In this document: in pieces, positions 45,953-55,042 of the stretch
Layout: every line of letters starts with the position of its first letter
Position numbering within the stretch: position 1 is the first letter of the stretch
Assembly: GCF_002077155.1 (NCBI RefSeq)
Contig: NZ_CP015027.1
Coordinates: 1,776,501 to 1,840,500, forward strand
DNA: 64,000 nt
From: Sporosarcina sp. P33
GTDB taxonomy: Bacteria; Bacillota; Bacilli; Bacillales_A; Planococcaceae
Direction of reading: 5' to 3'
Translations under genes and position numbers: made by a program
Notes under the pieces: model-generated
Told to the model about the DNA's origin: nothing
Database searches by the model: none
What the model saw: the letters and a program-made list of their open reading frames with translations, nothing else

Positions 45953-45974
45953 TGGATGGGATTTAACCCAACCA
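45953..45974. promoter_or_regulatory. Likely MocR-regulator operator
   Basis: TGGATGGG and CCCAACCA form an inverted repeat (7 of 8 pairs) around ATTTAA in the 119-bp gap between the divergent exporter and regulator genes. A TATAAT box for the regulator follows at about 45980. Confidence 0.6.
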
Positions 45975-46011
45975 TTTTGTTATAATAAAGAAAAATGAAT
46001 GGAGATAGACT

Positions 46012-47466
46012 ATGCCTGAAATAGAGTGGAAGCCACAAAAAAACTCATCTTTTCCTTTACACCAGCAAATATCTGACTATATGAAAAAGAAAATAATGAG
46101 TGGTGAATGGACAATCGGTACTAAAATTCCTTCACAAAGAAGTTTGGCAAGACTATTTCAAGTAAATCGCAGTACCATTGTATTTGCACTGGAAGAACTG
46201 GTAGCAGATGGTCTAATTGAATCTAAGGTTGGGAGTGGGACAAAAGTAATTAATAATACATGGAGCCTACTAACTTCAACCCCTCCGCCAGATTGGATTA
46301 ATTATGTAAAAGCAGGTATTCATAAACCAAACATATCGGTAATCCAAGAAATAAATAAGGCAGAAGCAGACCCTAATATTTTTCGTCTTGGAACTGGTGA
46401 ACTTTCACCTAATTTGTTACCTACGAGTAAAATGCGGGAAATACTGCAGATAGATCATAAGCAGCCTTTAACACTTGGATATATGGAGCCAAGAGGAAGT
46501 TTGCCTTTAAGAAAAACCATTAGTACCTATTTAAGATCAAAAGGAATTGAAGCATCTCCCGAATCAATTTTAATTGTTTCTGGAGGGCTTCAAGCATTGC
46601 AATTAATATCGATTGGACTATTAAAAAGAGGATCAACTATTCTTCATGAAACACCTTCTTATTTGAATTCTGTACACGTATTCCAATCGGCTGGAATGAA
46701 TTTATTAGGGATTCCATTAGACGACGATGGGATTAAATGCGATTCAATAGGACGAATGAAGCGGCAGCATCATGCGGCTTTACTCTATACGATACCTAAT
46801 TTTCACAATCCAACAGGCTTTTTAATGTCTAAGAGAAGAAGAATGGAATTACTCAAGGTCTGTCAGCAGGAATCCATTCCTATTATCGAGGACGATGTAT
46901 ACGGTGATCTATGGCTCGATACCCCGCCACCAAGTCCCTTAAAATCCAATGACACACAAGGTAACGTCTTGTACATAGGAAGTGTTTCCAAAACATTAAG
47001 TCCCGGTTTGCGCATTGGATGGGTTGTAGGGCCTGAGCCTGTCATTGAACGTTTGGCAGATATAAAAATGCAAACAGATTATGGGTCAAGTTCTTTATCA
47101 CAATATGCTGTAGACAAATGGCTTTCTAGTGGTATGTATGAGGATTTCTTAAAGGAAATAAGAGTAGAGTTACGTTTCAGAAGGGATTTTACCATTCAAA
47201 TTCTTGAAAAATACTTTTCTGATATCGCAACTTGGATCGAGCCAAAAGGCGGATTTTATATTTGGCTTAGAATTCAATCAGGTGTATCATCTGGAAAACT
47301 ATTTGATTTAGCCCTTCGAGAAGGAATTTTATTAAATCCGGGGAGCGTATATGAAAAACATGATTCTCAGCACCTTCGTATTTCCTATTCTTATGCTTCA
47401 ATTGAACAACTAGAAAATGGACTGATTACTTTATCACAACTTATTAAAAAATCTTCTATCAATTGA
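46012..47466 (+). CDS. MocR-type regulator (GntR helix-turn-helix fused to aminotransferase domain)
   Basis: The 484-residue protein has a GntR winged helix (LHQQISDYMKKKIMSGEW, GTKIPSQRSLARLFQVNR) at about 20-85. A fold-type-I aminotransferase domain follows, with PLP-binding residues visible as NFHNPTGFLMS, EDDVYGDLW and the lysine in GSVSKTLSPGLRIGW. MocR regulators sense amino-acid-PLP adducts. It diverges from the LysE exporter and presumably controls it. Confidence 0.93.
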   Translation: MPEIEWKPQKNSSFPLHQQISDYMKKKIMSGEWTIGTKIPSQRSLARLFQVNRSTIVFALEELVADGLIESKVGSGTKVINNTWSLLTSTPPPDWINYVKAGIHKPNISVIQEINKAEADPNIFRLGTGELSPNLLPTSKMREILQIDHKQPLTLGYMEPRGSLPLRKTISTYLRSKGIEASPESILIVSGGLQALQLISIGLLKRGSTILHETPSYLNSVHVFQSAGMNLLGIPLDDDGIKCDSIGRMKRQHHAALLYTIPNFHNPTGFLMSKRRRMELLKVCQQESIPIIEDDVYGDLWLDTPPPSPLKSNDTQGNVLYIGSVSKTLSPGLRIGWVVGPEPVIERLADIKMQTDYGSSSLSQYAVDKWLSSGMYEDFLKEIRVELRFRRDFTIQILEKYFSDIATWIEPKGGFYIWLRIQSGVSSGKLFDLALREGILLNPGSVYEKHDSQHLRISYSYASIEQLENGLITLSQLIKKSSIN

Positions 47467-47477
47467 ATTTTCTAATG

Positions 47478-47512
47478 GGGATACCGAAAATTATCATTTA
47501 CGGTATCCCGTA
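47478..47512 (+). terminator. Hairpin after the MocR gene
   Basis: GGGATACCG pairs with CGGTATCCC around a 14-nt loop, 11 bases past the stop; the T-run is weak (GTATTTC). Confidence 0.6.
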
Positions 47513-47564
47513 TTTCATAGAAGTCTATTTAAAAATTCTTTATCTATAACAACTTCAATTTTTT

Positions 47565-47591
47565 GTTTTACCACTATTTGTGATACGGTTC
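47565..47591 (-). repeat. rlmH-type attachment repeat 2
   Basis: The 27 bp differ from the copy in rlmH at one position (GAACCGTATCACAAATAG on the minus strand, still Glu-Pro-Tyr-His-Lys-stop). The neighbouring AACAACTTC block is shared too. Confidence 0.9.
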
Positions 47592-47629
47592 AATTTATTA
47601 AAAATGAGAGATTGCTCTTATACTTCTAT

Positions 47630-49282
47630 CTAACCCGCACAACAAGATAACTTACTTACGTCTTTATCTAATGTTAAGGCAGCCAATTTTAAACCTTCAT
47701 TCATAGTAAGATAAGGTGCCATTGTATTTCTTATATCATCTACGGTTAAGCCGAACTGCACGGCTAGTGTGGCACTGTAAATAACATCACCAGCATTTTC
47801 TGCAACAACGTGAGCACCTAGAATCTTTTGCGTTTTGTTATCGACCACCAGTTTAAAAACTCCATCGGTTTCTCGATTCACAAGTGCCCTCGGTACACTG
47901 TCTAACGAGAGAACAGATCTTTTTACATCATATCCCTGATCCTTTGCTTTTTTCTCCGTTAATCCAACTGTAGCGATAGAAGGATTGGTAAATGTTACCC
48001 CCGGTACAAATCGAAGATCAATTTTTTTCTTGGTAGAACTCAATGTGTTCTCTGCAACAATTCCACCTTCATATGCTGCTACATACACAAATTGTGGTCC
48101 TAACGTTACATCCCCTGCTGCGTAAATATGCGGGTTACTTGTTTGTAGATAGTTATTCACGATGACTTCACCTCTCGTACCAACCTCAACACCTGCTGCC
48201 TTTAGGTTAAGTGACTTTGTGTTTGGAGTTCTTCCTGTAGCAACCAATAACTGATCGACTTCGATTATTTGTTCTTTGCCATTCACTTCAATGTGAACTT
48301 TTTTAATGTCACCATCTTGTTCAACCTTTTTGTAGGTAACACTTTTAATAAATTTTAAACCTCGTTTGGTTAAGGCTATATCAATGGCTTCGGAAATTTC
48401 TTGGTCGTATTCTTTCAAAAGTCTTTCGCTTCTTTGCATCAATGATACTTCTGCCCCCAAGTCATTAAACAGTTGTCCTAATTCCATTGCAATATACCCG
48501 GAGCCTATTATCCCTAATCGCTTTGGAACTTCCTTTAATTCTAAGGCCGTTGTACTTGTTAAATAATCTACCTCACTCAGCCCTGTAATATCTGGAATTG
48601 ATGGAGTCGCCCCTGTTGAAATCAAAAAGTTGTTTGCTGTATATTGCTTTCCATTTACAATAACTGTTTTTTCGTTCATAAAAGAGGCTTCTCCATGTAT
48701 CATATCAAATCCATACTCACCGATAAGATCTACATACTTTTGTTCCCTCATGCCTTGAACAAGTTCATTTTTTTGTTCCATTAGATTAGCCATATTAACC
48801 GGTTCTGCCTTAGTGTTTAAACCAGTAAATGGATTATTTGCTGATGAATAATTGATTTCACCTGCTCTAAGCATCGTTTTGGATGGAACACATCCAATAT
48901 TAACGCACGTTCCACCAATAGTACCTCGTTCTACCATTGCTACTTTTGCCCCTTTTTCAACTGCTTTAATAGCAGCAGAGAAGGCTGCACTGCCCGAACC
49001 AATAATCAACAAATCATACTTACCATCTTCGGAATTGAGAGCAAAAAATTTGCCCTCAGAATCAATTGCTTCCTCACCAACTTGATAACCAATATCGTTT
49101 ATAGCACGTTTTGCATTAATGATACTCCCTTTTTCAATTTCAAATGTTGCATTTCCTCGATGATAATCAGCCTTTATATTTGAAGCACCGGCCCTTGCCA
49201 AAGCATCAATTACATGGTTTTCACACCCTACACAGGTCATTCCTTGCACAGGAATCTTGACTTGAACTGTTTTATTAATCAT
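47630..49282 (-). CDS. merA: Mercuric reductase with one heavy-metal-binding domain
   Basis: The 550-residue flavoprotein reduces Hg(II) to Hg(0) with NADPH. It has an N-terminal HMA domain ([13 protein letters not shown]), the redox-active disulfide [13 protein letters not shown], and the MerA-specific C-terminal cysteine pair (LSCCAG) that hands mercury to the active site. Family length for the one-domain form. Other mer genes (merT, merB, merR) are not in the cassette. It is transcribed behind the ArsR-type gene. Confidence 0.95.
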   Translation of the reverse strand: MINKTVQVKIPVQGMTCVGCENHVIDALARAGASNIKADYHRGNATFEIEKGSIINAKRAINDIGYQVGEEAIDSEGKFFALNSEDGKYDLLIIGSGSAAFSAAIKAVEKGAKVAMVERGTIGGTCVNIGCVPSKTMLRAGEINYSSANNPFTGLNTKAEPVNMANLMEQKNELVQGMREQKYVDLIGEYGFDMIHGEASFMNEKTVIVNGKQYTANNFLISTGATPSIPDITGLSEVDYLTSTTALELKEVPKRLGIIGSGYIAMELGQLFNDLGAEVSLMQRSERLLKEYDQEISEAIDIALTKRGLKFIKSVTYKKVEQDGDIKKVHIEVNGKEQIIEVDQLLVATGRTPNTKSLNLKAAGVEVGTRGEVIVNNYLQTSNPHIYAAGDVTLGPQFVYVAAYEGGIVAENTLSSTKKKIDLRFVPGVTFTNPSIATVGLTEKKAKDQGYDVKRSVLSLDSVPRALVNRETDGVFKLVVDNKTQKILGAHVVAENAGDVIYSATLAVQFGLTVDDIRNTMAPYLTMNEGLKLAALTLDKDVSKLSCCAG

Positions 49283-49352
49283 TGAACAATCTCCTTTTAC
49301 TTTAAGATTACTCCTAGCAAAAACTTTTATGTATTTCCATTAGTGTGTCCTC

Positions 49353-49682
49353 TTATAATCTCGTACATGAATTGATTCGCCCAGCATTTTCCACTACCAC
49401 AGACTGCCCTAATTGAATAATGTCACGAATTCGAGGGTCGGTCACTTTATAATAAACAAATTTCCCTTCTTTACGAGAAGTTACAAACCCACAAGTTTTT
49501 AAACATATCAGTTGATTCGAAATTTGTGATTGCTTCATATTGAGATCTTCCACCAATTGACTTACATTTTTTTCTTCATCAAGTAATGCTAATACAATCT
49601 CTAGTCTTGCCGGGTTTGATAATCCATAAAAAAACTTCGAGGCTGTTTCACTTTGTATTTCCTTAATATATGCTTCATCCAT
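49353..49682 (-). CDS. ArsR/SmtB-family metal sensor, CmtR-like
   Basis: The 109-residue winged-helix repressor has ASKFFYGLSNPARLEIVLAL and the recognition helix MKQSQISNQLICLKTCGFV. The pair CLKTC at the end of the recognition helix and a cysteine near the C-terminus (NSCTRL) match the three ligands of CmtR-type Cd/Pb sensors rather than the CadC (ELCVC) or ArsR sites. It is the first gene ahead of merA and likely represses it until a soft metal binds. Confidence 0.88.
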   Translation of the reverse strand: MDEAYIKEIQSETASKFFYGLSNPARLEIVLALLDEEKNVSQLVEDLNMKQSQISNQLICLKTCGFVTSRKEGKFVYYKVTDPRIRDIIQLGQSVVVENAGRINSCTRL

Positions 49683-49714
49683 TTTATTACCTCTACCTCA
49701 TTTATTCCTTTTAT

Positions 49715-49746
49715 ATTATCATATTATAATATTGTGATATGATAAT
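49715..49746. promoter_or_regulatory. Operator of the ArsR-type sensor
   Basis: ATTATCATAT and ATATGATAAT form a perfect 10-bp inverted repeat separated by 12 bases, 33 bp upstream of the sensor gene. AT-rich palindromes of this kind are typical for ArsR/SmtB proteins. Confidence 0.75.
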
Positions 49747-49801
49747 TCAAATATTTAACAATAGAAATATCATAAATAACAAATTTCCTCTACTTTTTCA
49801 A

Positions 49802-49826
49802 AAACCCTCCATGTTAGTTGGAGGGT
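49802..49826 (-). terminator. Terminator downstream of rlmH, inside cassette I
   Basis: AACCCTCCA pairs with TGGAGGGTT and the minus strand continues TTTTTGAAAAAG. It would stop rlmH transcription before it enters the metal-resistance genes. Confidence 0.75.
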
Positions 49827-49884
49827 TATCTACATATTTATAAGAGATTTAGATATTGTTTTTTAATAACAATTTCCACTCTTT

Positions 49885-49911
49885 GTTTTACCACTATTTG
49901 TGGTACGGTTC
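49885..49911 (-). repeat. rlmH 3' end, attachment repeat 1
   Basis: The 27-bp repeat contains the last codons of rlmH (GAA CCG TAC CAC AAA TAG on the minus strand) and nine bases beyond the stop. This is the position where SCC elements integrate in staphylococci. Confidence 0.9.
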
Positions 49912-50373
49912 TCCTTTAATAATCCGAAACCCCCGATAAATCTGCTCCACCAATACTAATTTCATCAGCTGATGCGGGAATGTCATCTTGGAAAACGACA
50001 ACTTCTCATTTGCGCGCTGCAAGACGGAGCTGTGTAATCCGAGTGATCCGCCAATTACAAAGACTATCTTACTTTTGCCGTACGTCATGAGTGATTCCAT
50101 ACTGACTGCGAATTCTTCCGAAGTTTTCATCTTTCCGTCGATTGCCAGTGCAATGACATGTGCATCAGGAGCAATTTTCGCCAGGATTCGATCCGCTTCT
50201 TTCTTTTTAACGATTTCCATATCGGCTTCACTCAACGTTTCGGGTGCTTTTTCATCTGCCACTTCAATTAATTGCATTTTTGCATAGCTGTTCAGACGCT
50301 TTATATACTCTTCAATCCCTTGTTTTAAATACTTCTCTTTTAACTTACCCACGGTTACAATTGTTATATTCAC
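49894..50373 (-). CDS. rlmH: 23S rRNA pseudouridine-1915 N3-methyltransferase
   Basis: The 159-residue SPOUT methyltransferase modifies 23S rRNA helix 69. It shows the N-terminus [20 protein letters not shown], the SAM-binding knot [14 protein letters not shown] and the conserved end [17 protein letters not shown]. Its 3' end serves as the attachment site for the adjoining cassettes and is intact. Confidence 0.97.
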   Translation of the reverse strand: MNITIVTVGKLKEKYLKQGIEEYIKRLNSYAKMQLIEVADEKAPETLSEADMEIVKKKEADRILAKIAPDAHVIALAIDGKMKTSEEFAVSMESLMTYGKSKIVFVIGGSLGLHSSVLQRANEKLSFSKMTFPHQLMKLVLVEQIYRGFRIIKGEPYHK

Positions 50374-50376
50374 AGT

Positions 50377-50684
50377 TTATCCACTCGCTCTCCAAAAGTT
50401 ATACACAATACTTATGCACATATCCACAGGGGCATCTACATATTGTGTCCGATATTTTGTTCCCTACTACATGTGAATCTCTCTGACTATTCCATCAGCT
50501 ATTTGTGGATAACTTTCCACTCACTATTTTTTTTGAATAGAAATCCCATTTTTATGTGAAATATGAAAAGACCCCAATCTATTGTCCTGTAAGGGTTTAG
50601 CACTTGTCACTTTCGTTATTTTTACTATTTATTACACATTTTCTTTTACACAATATTATACACATAATTTTGATTTTATCCACA
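50377..50684. promoter_or_regulatory. Cluster of DnaA boxes upstream of rlmH
   Basis: Six perfect TTWTNCACA boxes lie in this intergenic region: 50399 (TTATACACA), 50412 (TTATGCACA), 50505 (TTATCCACA, reverse), 50644 (TTTTACACA), 50656 (TTATACACA) and 50676 (TTATCCACA). Near-matches occur at 50377 and 50420. In B. subtilis an oriC-proximal DnaA-box cluster also lies by yydA, the rlmH orthologue, so the position is conserved. It fills the 411-bp gap and holds no gene. Confidence 0.85.
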
Positions 50685-50705
50685 ATTGGATAAGTCCAAA
50701 AAAAA

Positions 50706-50740
50706 TCAGGCATCACAGCGCGTTTTCGCCGGATGCCTGA
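50706..50740 (-). terminator. Terminator of htrA
   Basis: TCAGGCATC pairs with GATGCCTGA around a 17-nt loop; the minus strand continues TTTTTTTTGG. Confidence 0.9.
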
Positions 50741-50784
50741 TGTGGACTAAAAGTTGTTCACTATGTGGACAATGCTGATTCAGC

Positions 50785-52008
50785 TTAGAATGTATTTCCG
50801 TCCTTCAATACCATTTCTAATTCCATTTTCTTACCGTCTCTGTAGACGGTAACTTTCAGCTGATCGCCAATTTCTTTTTTATTATACAAATACTTACGCA
50901 GACTGACCATATCCGTCACTTTCTCTTCATCAAGCTGCACGATGGTATCATACTTTTCCATTCCTGCTGCCACAGCCGGCGAGTTCGACATAATATCGGT
51001 GACCACAACGCCTTCTGTTATGTCTTTAGGCAGCTTCAATGTCTGCTGCTGTTGCTGAATCGGTATTTGTTGAAGATCCAGCAATGATACACCCATCGTC
51101 GGGCGGTTTACTTGTCCTGTTTCCTCTAAGTGTTCAATGATCGGCAGTGCAATGTTAATCGGAATGGCAAGTCCGATTCCTTCCACTGTCTCCTGCGAAA
51201 TTTTCATGGAGTTGATGCCGATTAATTGACCCGCCATATTGATCAGAGCGCCGCCGGAATTCCCCGGGTTGATGGCTGCGTCAGTCTGAAGAACGTCAGC
51301 CTGCCAATCGATGATGCCGTCTTTGTTTAAATCCATCGGAATGGAACGGTCTTTGCCTGAAATGACGCCGACAGTCACTGAACCTGCAAATCCCAGTCCC
51401 AGCGGGTTACCGATTGCAATCACGGATTCACCGCGTTTCAGCGTATCTGAGTCGCCAAATTCTACTACTGCATCCACGTCTTTTGCATCAATTTCAACCA
51501 CTGCAAGGTCTGTCCATAGATCACTGCCGATTAATTTACCTTCTGTTTTCGTTCCATCATCAAATGTCACTTCCAGTTGCTCGGAGTTTTCAACGACATG
51601 ATGATTAGTAACGATATACGCCTTATCGCCTGACTTTTTATAAATAACGCCAGACCCAGATCCCGCTTCTTGTGTCGTTTTTCTGGCCGACCAGAAGTCC
51701 TGGACAGTCTGGATGTTCGTAATGCCGACAACAGCCGTTGCCACCTCATCCACTACATCCGTTACTTCCGACGAGATATCCATCGGTATTTGTACGTGCT
51801 GTGAGTCAGGTGTATTCTCTGTTTTCGCCGACTGCACCGCACTGTCATCAGCTGATAAGCCAGCAGCATACGTCATAAGTGCAAATACAATCGCGCCGCC
51901 CAGTAATGCGCCAAACAGTGCCGGCCAAAATTCTCCTTTGCGCTTTTGTTCACGTTTCGGTTCTGACGGCTGGCTGGGCTGCCACTCTGTTCTTCTTTCA
52001 TCATCCAT
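50785..52008 (-). CDS. htrA: HtrA-type membrane serine protease (YyxA-like)
   Basis: The 407-residue protease has a cytosolic N-terminus, one membrane anchor (FGALLGGAIVFALMTYAAG), a trypsin-like domain with His (IVTNHHVVE), Asp (DLAVVEI) and Ser (NPGNSGGAL), and a C-terminal PDZ domain (GVVVTDIMSNSPAVAAGM). It degrades or refolds misfolded exported proteins. Its place after walJ is the conserved position of YyxA/HtrC in the wal region. AAGGAGG precedes the ATG. Confidence 0.94.
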   Translation of the reverse strand: MDDERRTEWQPSQPSEPKREQKRKGEFWPALFGALLGGAIVFALMTYAAGLSADDSAVQSAKTENTPDSQHVQIPMDISSEVTDVVDEVATAVVGITNIQTVQDFWSARKTTQEAGSGSGVIYKKSGDKAYIVTNHHVVENSEQLEVTFDDGTKTEGKLIGSDLWTDLAVVEIDAKDVDAVVEFGDSDTLKRGESVIAIGNPLGLGFAGSVTVGVISGKDRSIPMDLNKDGIIDWQADVLQTDAAINPGNSGGALINMAGQLIGINSMKISQETVEGIGLAIPINIALPIIEHLEETGQVNRPTMGVSLLDLQQIPIQQQQQTLKLPKDITEGVVVTDIMSNSPAVAAGMEKYDTIVQLDEEKVTDMVSLRKYLYNKKEIGDQLKVTVYRDGKKMELEMVLKDGNTF

Positions 52009-52070
52009 TCGCTTTTCCTCCTTATGAGAACGTATTCCTACCTATACTGTACCCAAATGAATGCCTGAAA

Positions 52071-52101
52071 ACCCGAAAAGCCTCACTAATTAAGCAAGGC
52101 T
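52071..52101 (-). terminator. Hairpin between walJ and htrA
   Basis: AAAAGCCT pairs with AGGCTTTT around a 13-nt loop, within 20 bases of the walJ stop; T-runs are short, so it may be only partial and let htrA be co-transcribed. Confidence 0.6.
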
Positions 52102-52114
52102 TTTCGCAATTTCT

Positions 52115-52903
52115 TCAGACTAGCACCAGCTCGGTCGGTTCTGCGGCATCGGTATCATGCAAATGCACAAATTCCCCTGCACGAATACCGCAGTCTTCCA
52201 ATGTCTGTGCTACGCTCATGCGCGCCAAGTCTTTCATATTGTTATCCAGACTGAGATGGGCTAAATAAATCTGTGTATTTTTTTCGGCCACTACCTCGCT
52301 CATCGCAACTGCCGCATCCTCGTTGGATACGTGGCCTACATCACTCAGAATTCGGCGTTTGATGGACCATGGATAGCGTCCCATCTGCAGCATACTGACG
52401 TCATGATTGCTTTCAAATACAAAGCTGTCAGCCCCCTGTATATGGCCTTTCATACGGTCACTTACATAGCCCGTGTCTGTAATAATCGCCAGTTTGCGGC
52501 CGCCTTCGTTGAACGTATAAAACATTGGGTCCGCCGCGTCATGGGATACAGCAAATGATTGAATATCCAGTGATCCGAATGTTTTCACCGTTTCCATATC
52601 AAAATGGAAGCGCTGATCAACAGGAATCTCACCTACAAGACCGTCCATCGCCTGCCACGTTTTTGCGTTGGCGTAGATTGGTGTTTTATATTTCCGGGCG
52701 AGTACACCGATTCCTTTAATATGATCACTGTGTTCATGTGTGACGAAAATGCCGTCAATATGTTGCATGGAGCGATTGATCGATCCGAGCAAACCTTCAA
52801 TTTTTTTACCGCTCATTCCGGCGTCTACGAGAAAAGCATGCTCATCTGTCTCTATATATAGCGAGTTGCCTGTACTGCCGCTCGCTAAAATGCTAAATCG
52901 CAT
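52115..52903 (-). CDS. walJ: MBL-fold nuclease-like protein WalJ (YycJ)
   Basis: The 262-residue metallo-beta-lactamase-fold protein has [11 protein letters not shown], the N-terminal [13 protein letters not shown] motif and [12 protein letters not shown]. WalJ (YycJ) is linked to cell-wall control and replication coordination and is the last gene of the wal operon. Twelve bases separate it from walI. Confidence 0.95.
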   Translation of the reverse strand: MRFSILASGSTGNSLYIETDEHAFLVDAGMSGKKIEGLLGSINRSMQHIDGIFVTHEHSDHIKGIGVLARKYKTPIYANAKTWQAMDGLVGEIPVDQRFHFDMETVKTFGSLDIQSFAVSHDAADPMFYTFNEGGRKLAIITDTGYVSDRMKGHIQGADSFVFESNHDVSMLQMGRYPWSIKRRILSDVGHVSNEDAAVAMSEVVAEKNTQIYLAHLSLDNNMKDLARMSVAQTLEDCGIRAGEFVHLHDTDAAEPTELVLV

Positions 52904-52914
52904 GTGGAAAACTC

Positions 52915-53727
52915 CTATTCTATTTGTTCTTCTAACATCTCCGGCTGGAACTCGATGACTTTTCCTTCAATCGCGTTGATGAAGTAATGTTCAATCGTTC
53001 CGTCCTTCAATTTTACCTGAACGTTCCACGTTGGTGCAAATACTTGGGTCTCCGTCAATTGAACGAGTGTTGAATAACCTGATTTCACCTGCATTACCGT
53101 GGAATCAGGTTGGAGATAGCCGCGAGTAACAAGCGAAGTCACTGCATCGTCTTGCGACAGCAAGTCCTTTTTATGATTGAAGCTTAAAAACTCCTCAAGC
53201 ATGCGCTGTTCATAATGCGTGACTTTCCCGTCGTCATCCCAATGGACAATTAGCATGGCGTTGGGACTGTAAAATATTGTTTCATTTTTTACACGCTGAA
53301 AGAATACAGCACGTTGATCTTCTTCATCCAGCTCCCATAGTACATACTCTTCGCCTTTGAGCACATATTTGCTCAAAAACTCGTCAAACTCCAGTTCACC
53401 TTCATCATTCTTGATACTTACTTTCTTTTTCATGCGGGACAGTAATCTGGACTTTTCATCCCAGCTGAATGACTGGTTGCTTAACTTATCAAGTTTTTCT
53501 TCTGAAAATGTCGCGATATGAGCAGATAAATAAGAAACCTCTTTTTTACTAAAAGGGATTGGATCATACGTAATATTTTCAAGCCGAAGCGTTTCTTCTA
53601 CGGATGTTTTCCCGAGCACTTGCATATCTCCAACACCCATTTGCCTATCCAGATACAGCCAATACAAGAAGACGTTCAAGATCGAGAAGACGATGATGAA
53701 AATTGTTTTGGTTCTATTCCAATCCAC
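52915..53727 (-). CDS. walI: WalK regulatory protein WalI (YycI)
   Basis: The 270-residue protein has an N-terminal membrane helix ([20 protein letters not shown]) and an extracytoplasmic YycI domain with C-terminal YycI/PepSY-like strands. With WalH it restrains the kinase WalK. The GTG at 53727 is chosen since AAGGAGGT lies eight bases upstream; it overlaps the end of walH by 14 bp, which indicates coupling. Confidence 0.93.
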   Translation of the reverse strand: MDWNRTKTIFIIVFSILNVFLYWLYLDRQMGVGDMQVLGKTSVEETLRLENITYDPIPFSKKEVSYLSAHIATFSEEKLDKLSNQSFSWDEKSRLLSRMKKKVSIKNDEGELEFDEFLSKYVLKGEEYVLWELDEEDQRAVFFQRVKNETIFYSPNAMLIVHWDDDGKVTHYEQRMLEEFLSFNHKKDLLSQDDAVTSLVTRGYLQPDSTVMQVKSGYSTLVQLTETQVFAPTWNVQVKLKDGTIEHYFINAIEGKVIEFQPEMLEEQIE

Positions 53728-55042
53728 TCGATCCACCTCCTTGCAAGTCACCCGGCATAAAGCGCAGCCAGTTATCTTTGATCAGATAATACCAGCATGG
53801 CTGTAAAATAATCAGTTTTTTCTCCACGTCATGAATCATGAAATAACCCGGTGTGATTTCCTCGATCAGCTCAAAGTCCAGCTCTTCTGATTCACGCAAA
53901 GCTTCCGCCACTTCCACTCCTGAAGGCAGCTCCTCTTTTACAGCCTCAATATTAACGTCCAATGAGTAGTACGGACGTATATACTTAAAGACCCGGTTAT
54001 CCCCCCACGTCTCCGTAATTTCATTCGTGCCTGAATGTTCGCTGAAGACCGGCAAACCCTCGGCGTACAGCTGAAACTTTACGTAACGGGATATTGGATT
54101 CATATAGGCATAGCGGAATTCATCAGTCCAGCCGCCGTGTTCATTGACAAAATCAATTGTATTCAGCAGCAGTTCGGATGGAATCGCAATTTCCTGGCTT
54201 TCCACCGCGGGCATGACATAACTCAGCCTTTTGATCTCTGTATTGACATTCATAAAAGCATGGTCGTCCCCGTATTCCTCGTGGGTCGGATCCACCTGAC
54301 TCCGCCGTACTGCGTTTGGATCACTGAACAGTGCATCGCGGAATCGAAGCGGATTAATTTCTTCCTGATAATACGTATTGCGTGTAACCTTTACAGGATT
54401 TTTTGGCACGGCCAGAAATGTTGCATTGCCCCGGTCGATTTCCGCATATTCCTCAAATGACTGGCCCACATCCACTACGTTGCGCAAGAAGCTCGTTTTA
54501 TTCGGCAATGTCACTTGCGCCTGGTAATGCAGGCCGCTGATCTCACTTAGCATATGAATAACTGGTGCCTGCGTCGATCGGCTCCAGTCAATGACGAGCC
54601 GGTTAAATGTGGCCTCCGGTATACTCGTATCATCGACAAGCAGTACATTATCATAGACCAGCATAGGCACTTCGCCGGGAAAATAAAGTGTCATCTGGCT
54701 GGGCTGCCTCAGGACCCTCGCAATATCTGCTTTGTTCATATCCTGGCTTACCAGCTGCAAATTCGACAGATGCCATGTATTCATTTCAGCGAGAATGGTA
54801 TCAATCTTTTCCGTATTTACAGAACCCAGCACCTGATCTTTTAAATGGGTAAGCAGTTTATATGGCTTAATAATTTCATCAATTGTCTTTTTCTTCGATA
54901 TAGATATATCTACAGTTTGTGACTGCTCAAGCGGTTCGTAATTCGGCGAATAGTTCCAGATCGTAACCGTGAACAGGACGCTCAGCGAGACGAGCAACAA
55001 CAGCACAATAGATTTAATTGTTTCGATGCGTTTCAATCCCAC
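53714..55042 (-). CDS. walH: WalK regulatory protein WalH (YycH)
   Basis: The 442-residue protein has one N-terminal membrane helix (IVLLLLVSLSVLFTVTIW) and the three-domain YycH ectodomain. It forms a complex with WalI and WalK in the membrane. The GTG start at 55042 has GAGG upstream and overlaps the end of walK by 10 bp. Confidence 0.93.
   Translation of the reverse strand: MGLKRIETIKSIVLLLLVSLSVLFTVTIWNYSPNYEPLEQSQTVDISISKKKTIDEIIKPYKLLTHLKDQVLGSVNTEKIDTILAEMNTWHLSNLQLVSQDMNKADIARVLRQPSQMTLYFPGEVPMLVYDNVLLVDDTSIPEATFNRLVIDWSRSTQAPVIHMLSEISGLHYQAQVTLPNKTSFLRNVVDVGQSFEEYAEIDRGNATFLAVPKNPVKVTRNTYYQEEINPLRFRDALFSDPNAVRRSQVDPTHEEYGDDHAFMNVNTEIKRLSYVMPAVESQEIAIPSELLLNTIDFVNEHGGWTDEFRYAYMNPISRYVKFQLYAEGLPVFSEHSGTNEITETWGDNRVFKYIRPYYSLDVNIEAVKEELPSGVEVAEALRESEELDFELIEEITPGYFMIHDVEKKLIILQPCWYYLIKDNWLRFMPGDLQGGGSSGLE

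Larger units (their letters stand above)
45237..47591. mobile_element. SCC-like cassette II (LysE exporter and MocR regulator)
   Basis: The segment lies between rlmH-type repeats 3 and 2 in direct orientation and carries a divergent exporter/regulator pair with its operator. No recombinase is present. Confidence 0.68.
47592..49911. mobile_element. SCC-like cassette I (merA and ArsR-type sensor)
   Basis: The segment is bounded by rlmH-type repeat 2 and the true rlmH end. It carries a two-gene mercury/metal module in AT-rich DNA. Confidence 0.7.

Noticed and set aside
44131..49911. Intact ccr recombinase genes expected in an SCC element
   Set aside because: No full-length serine recombinase can be read on either strand of this region; only the uncertain tail at 44117-44330.
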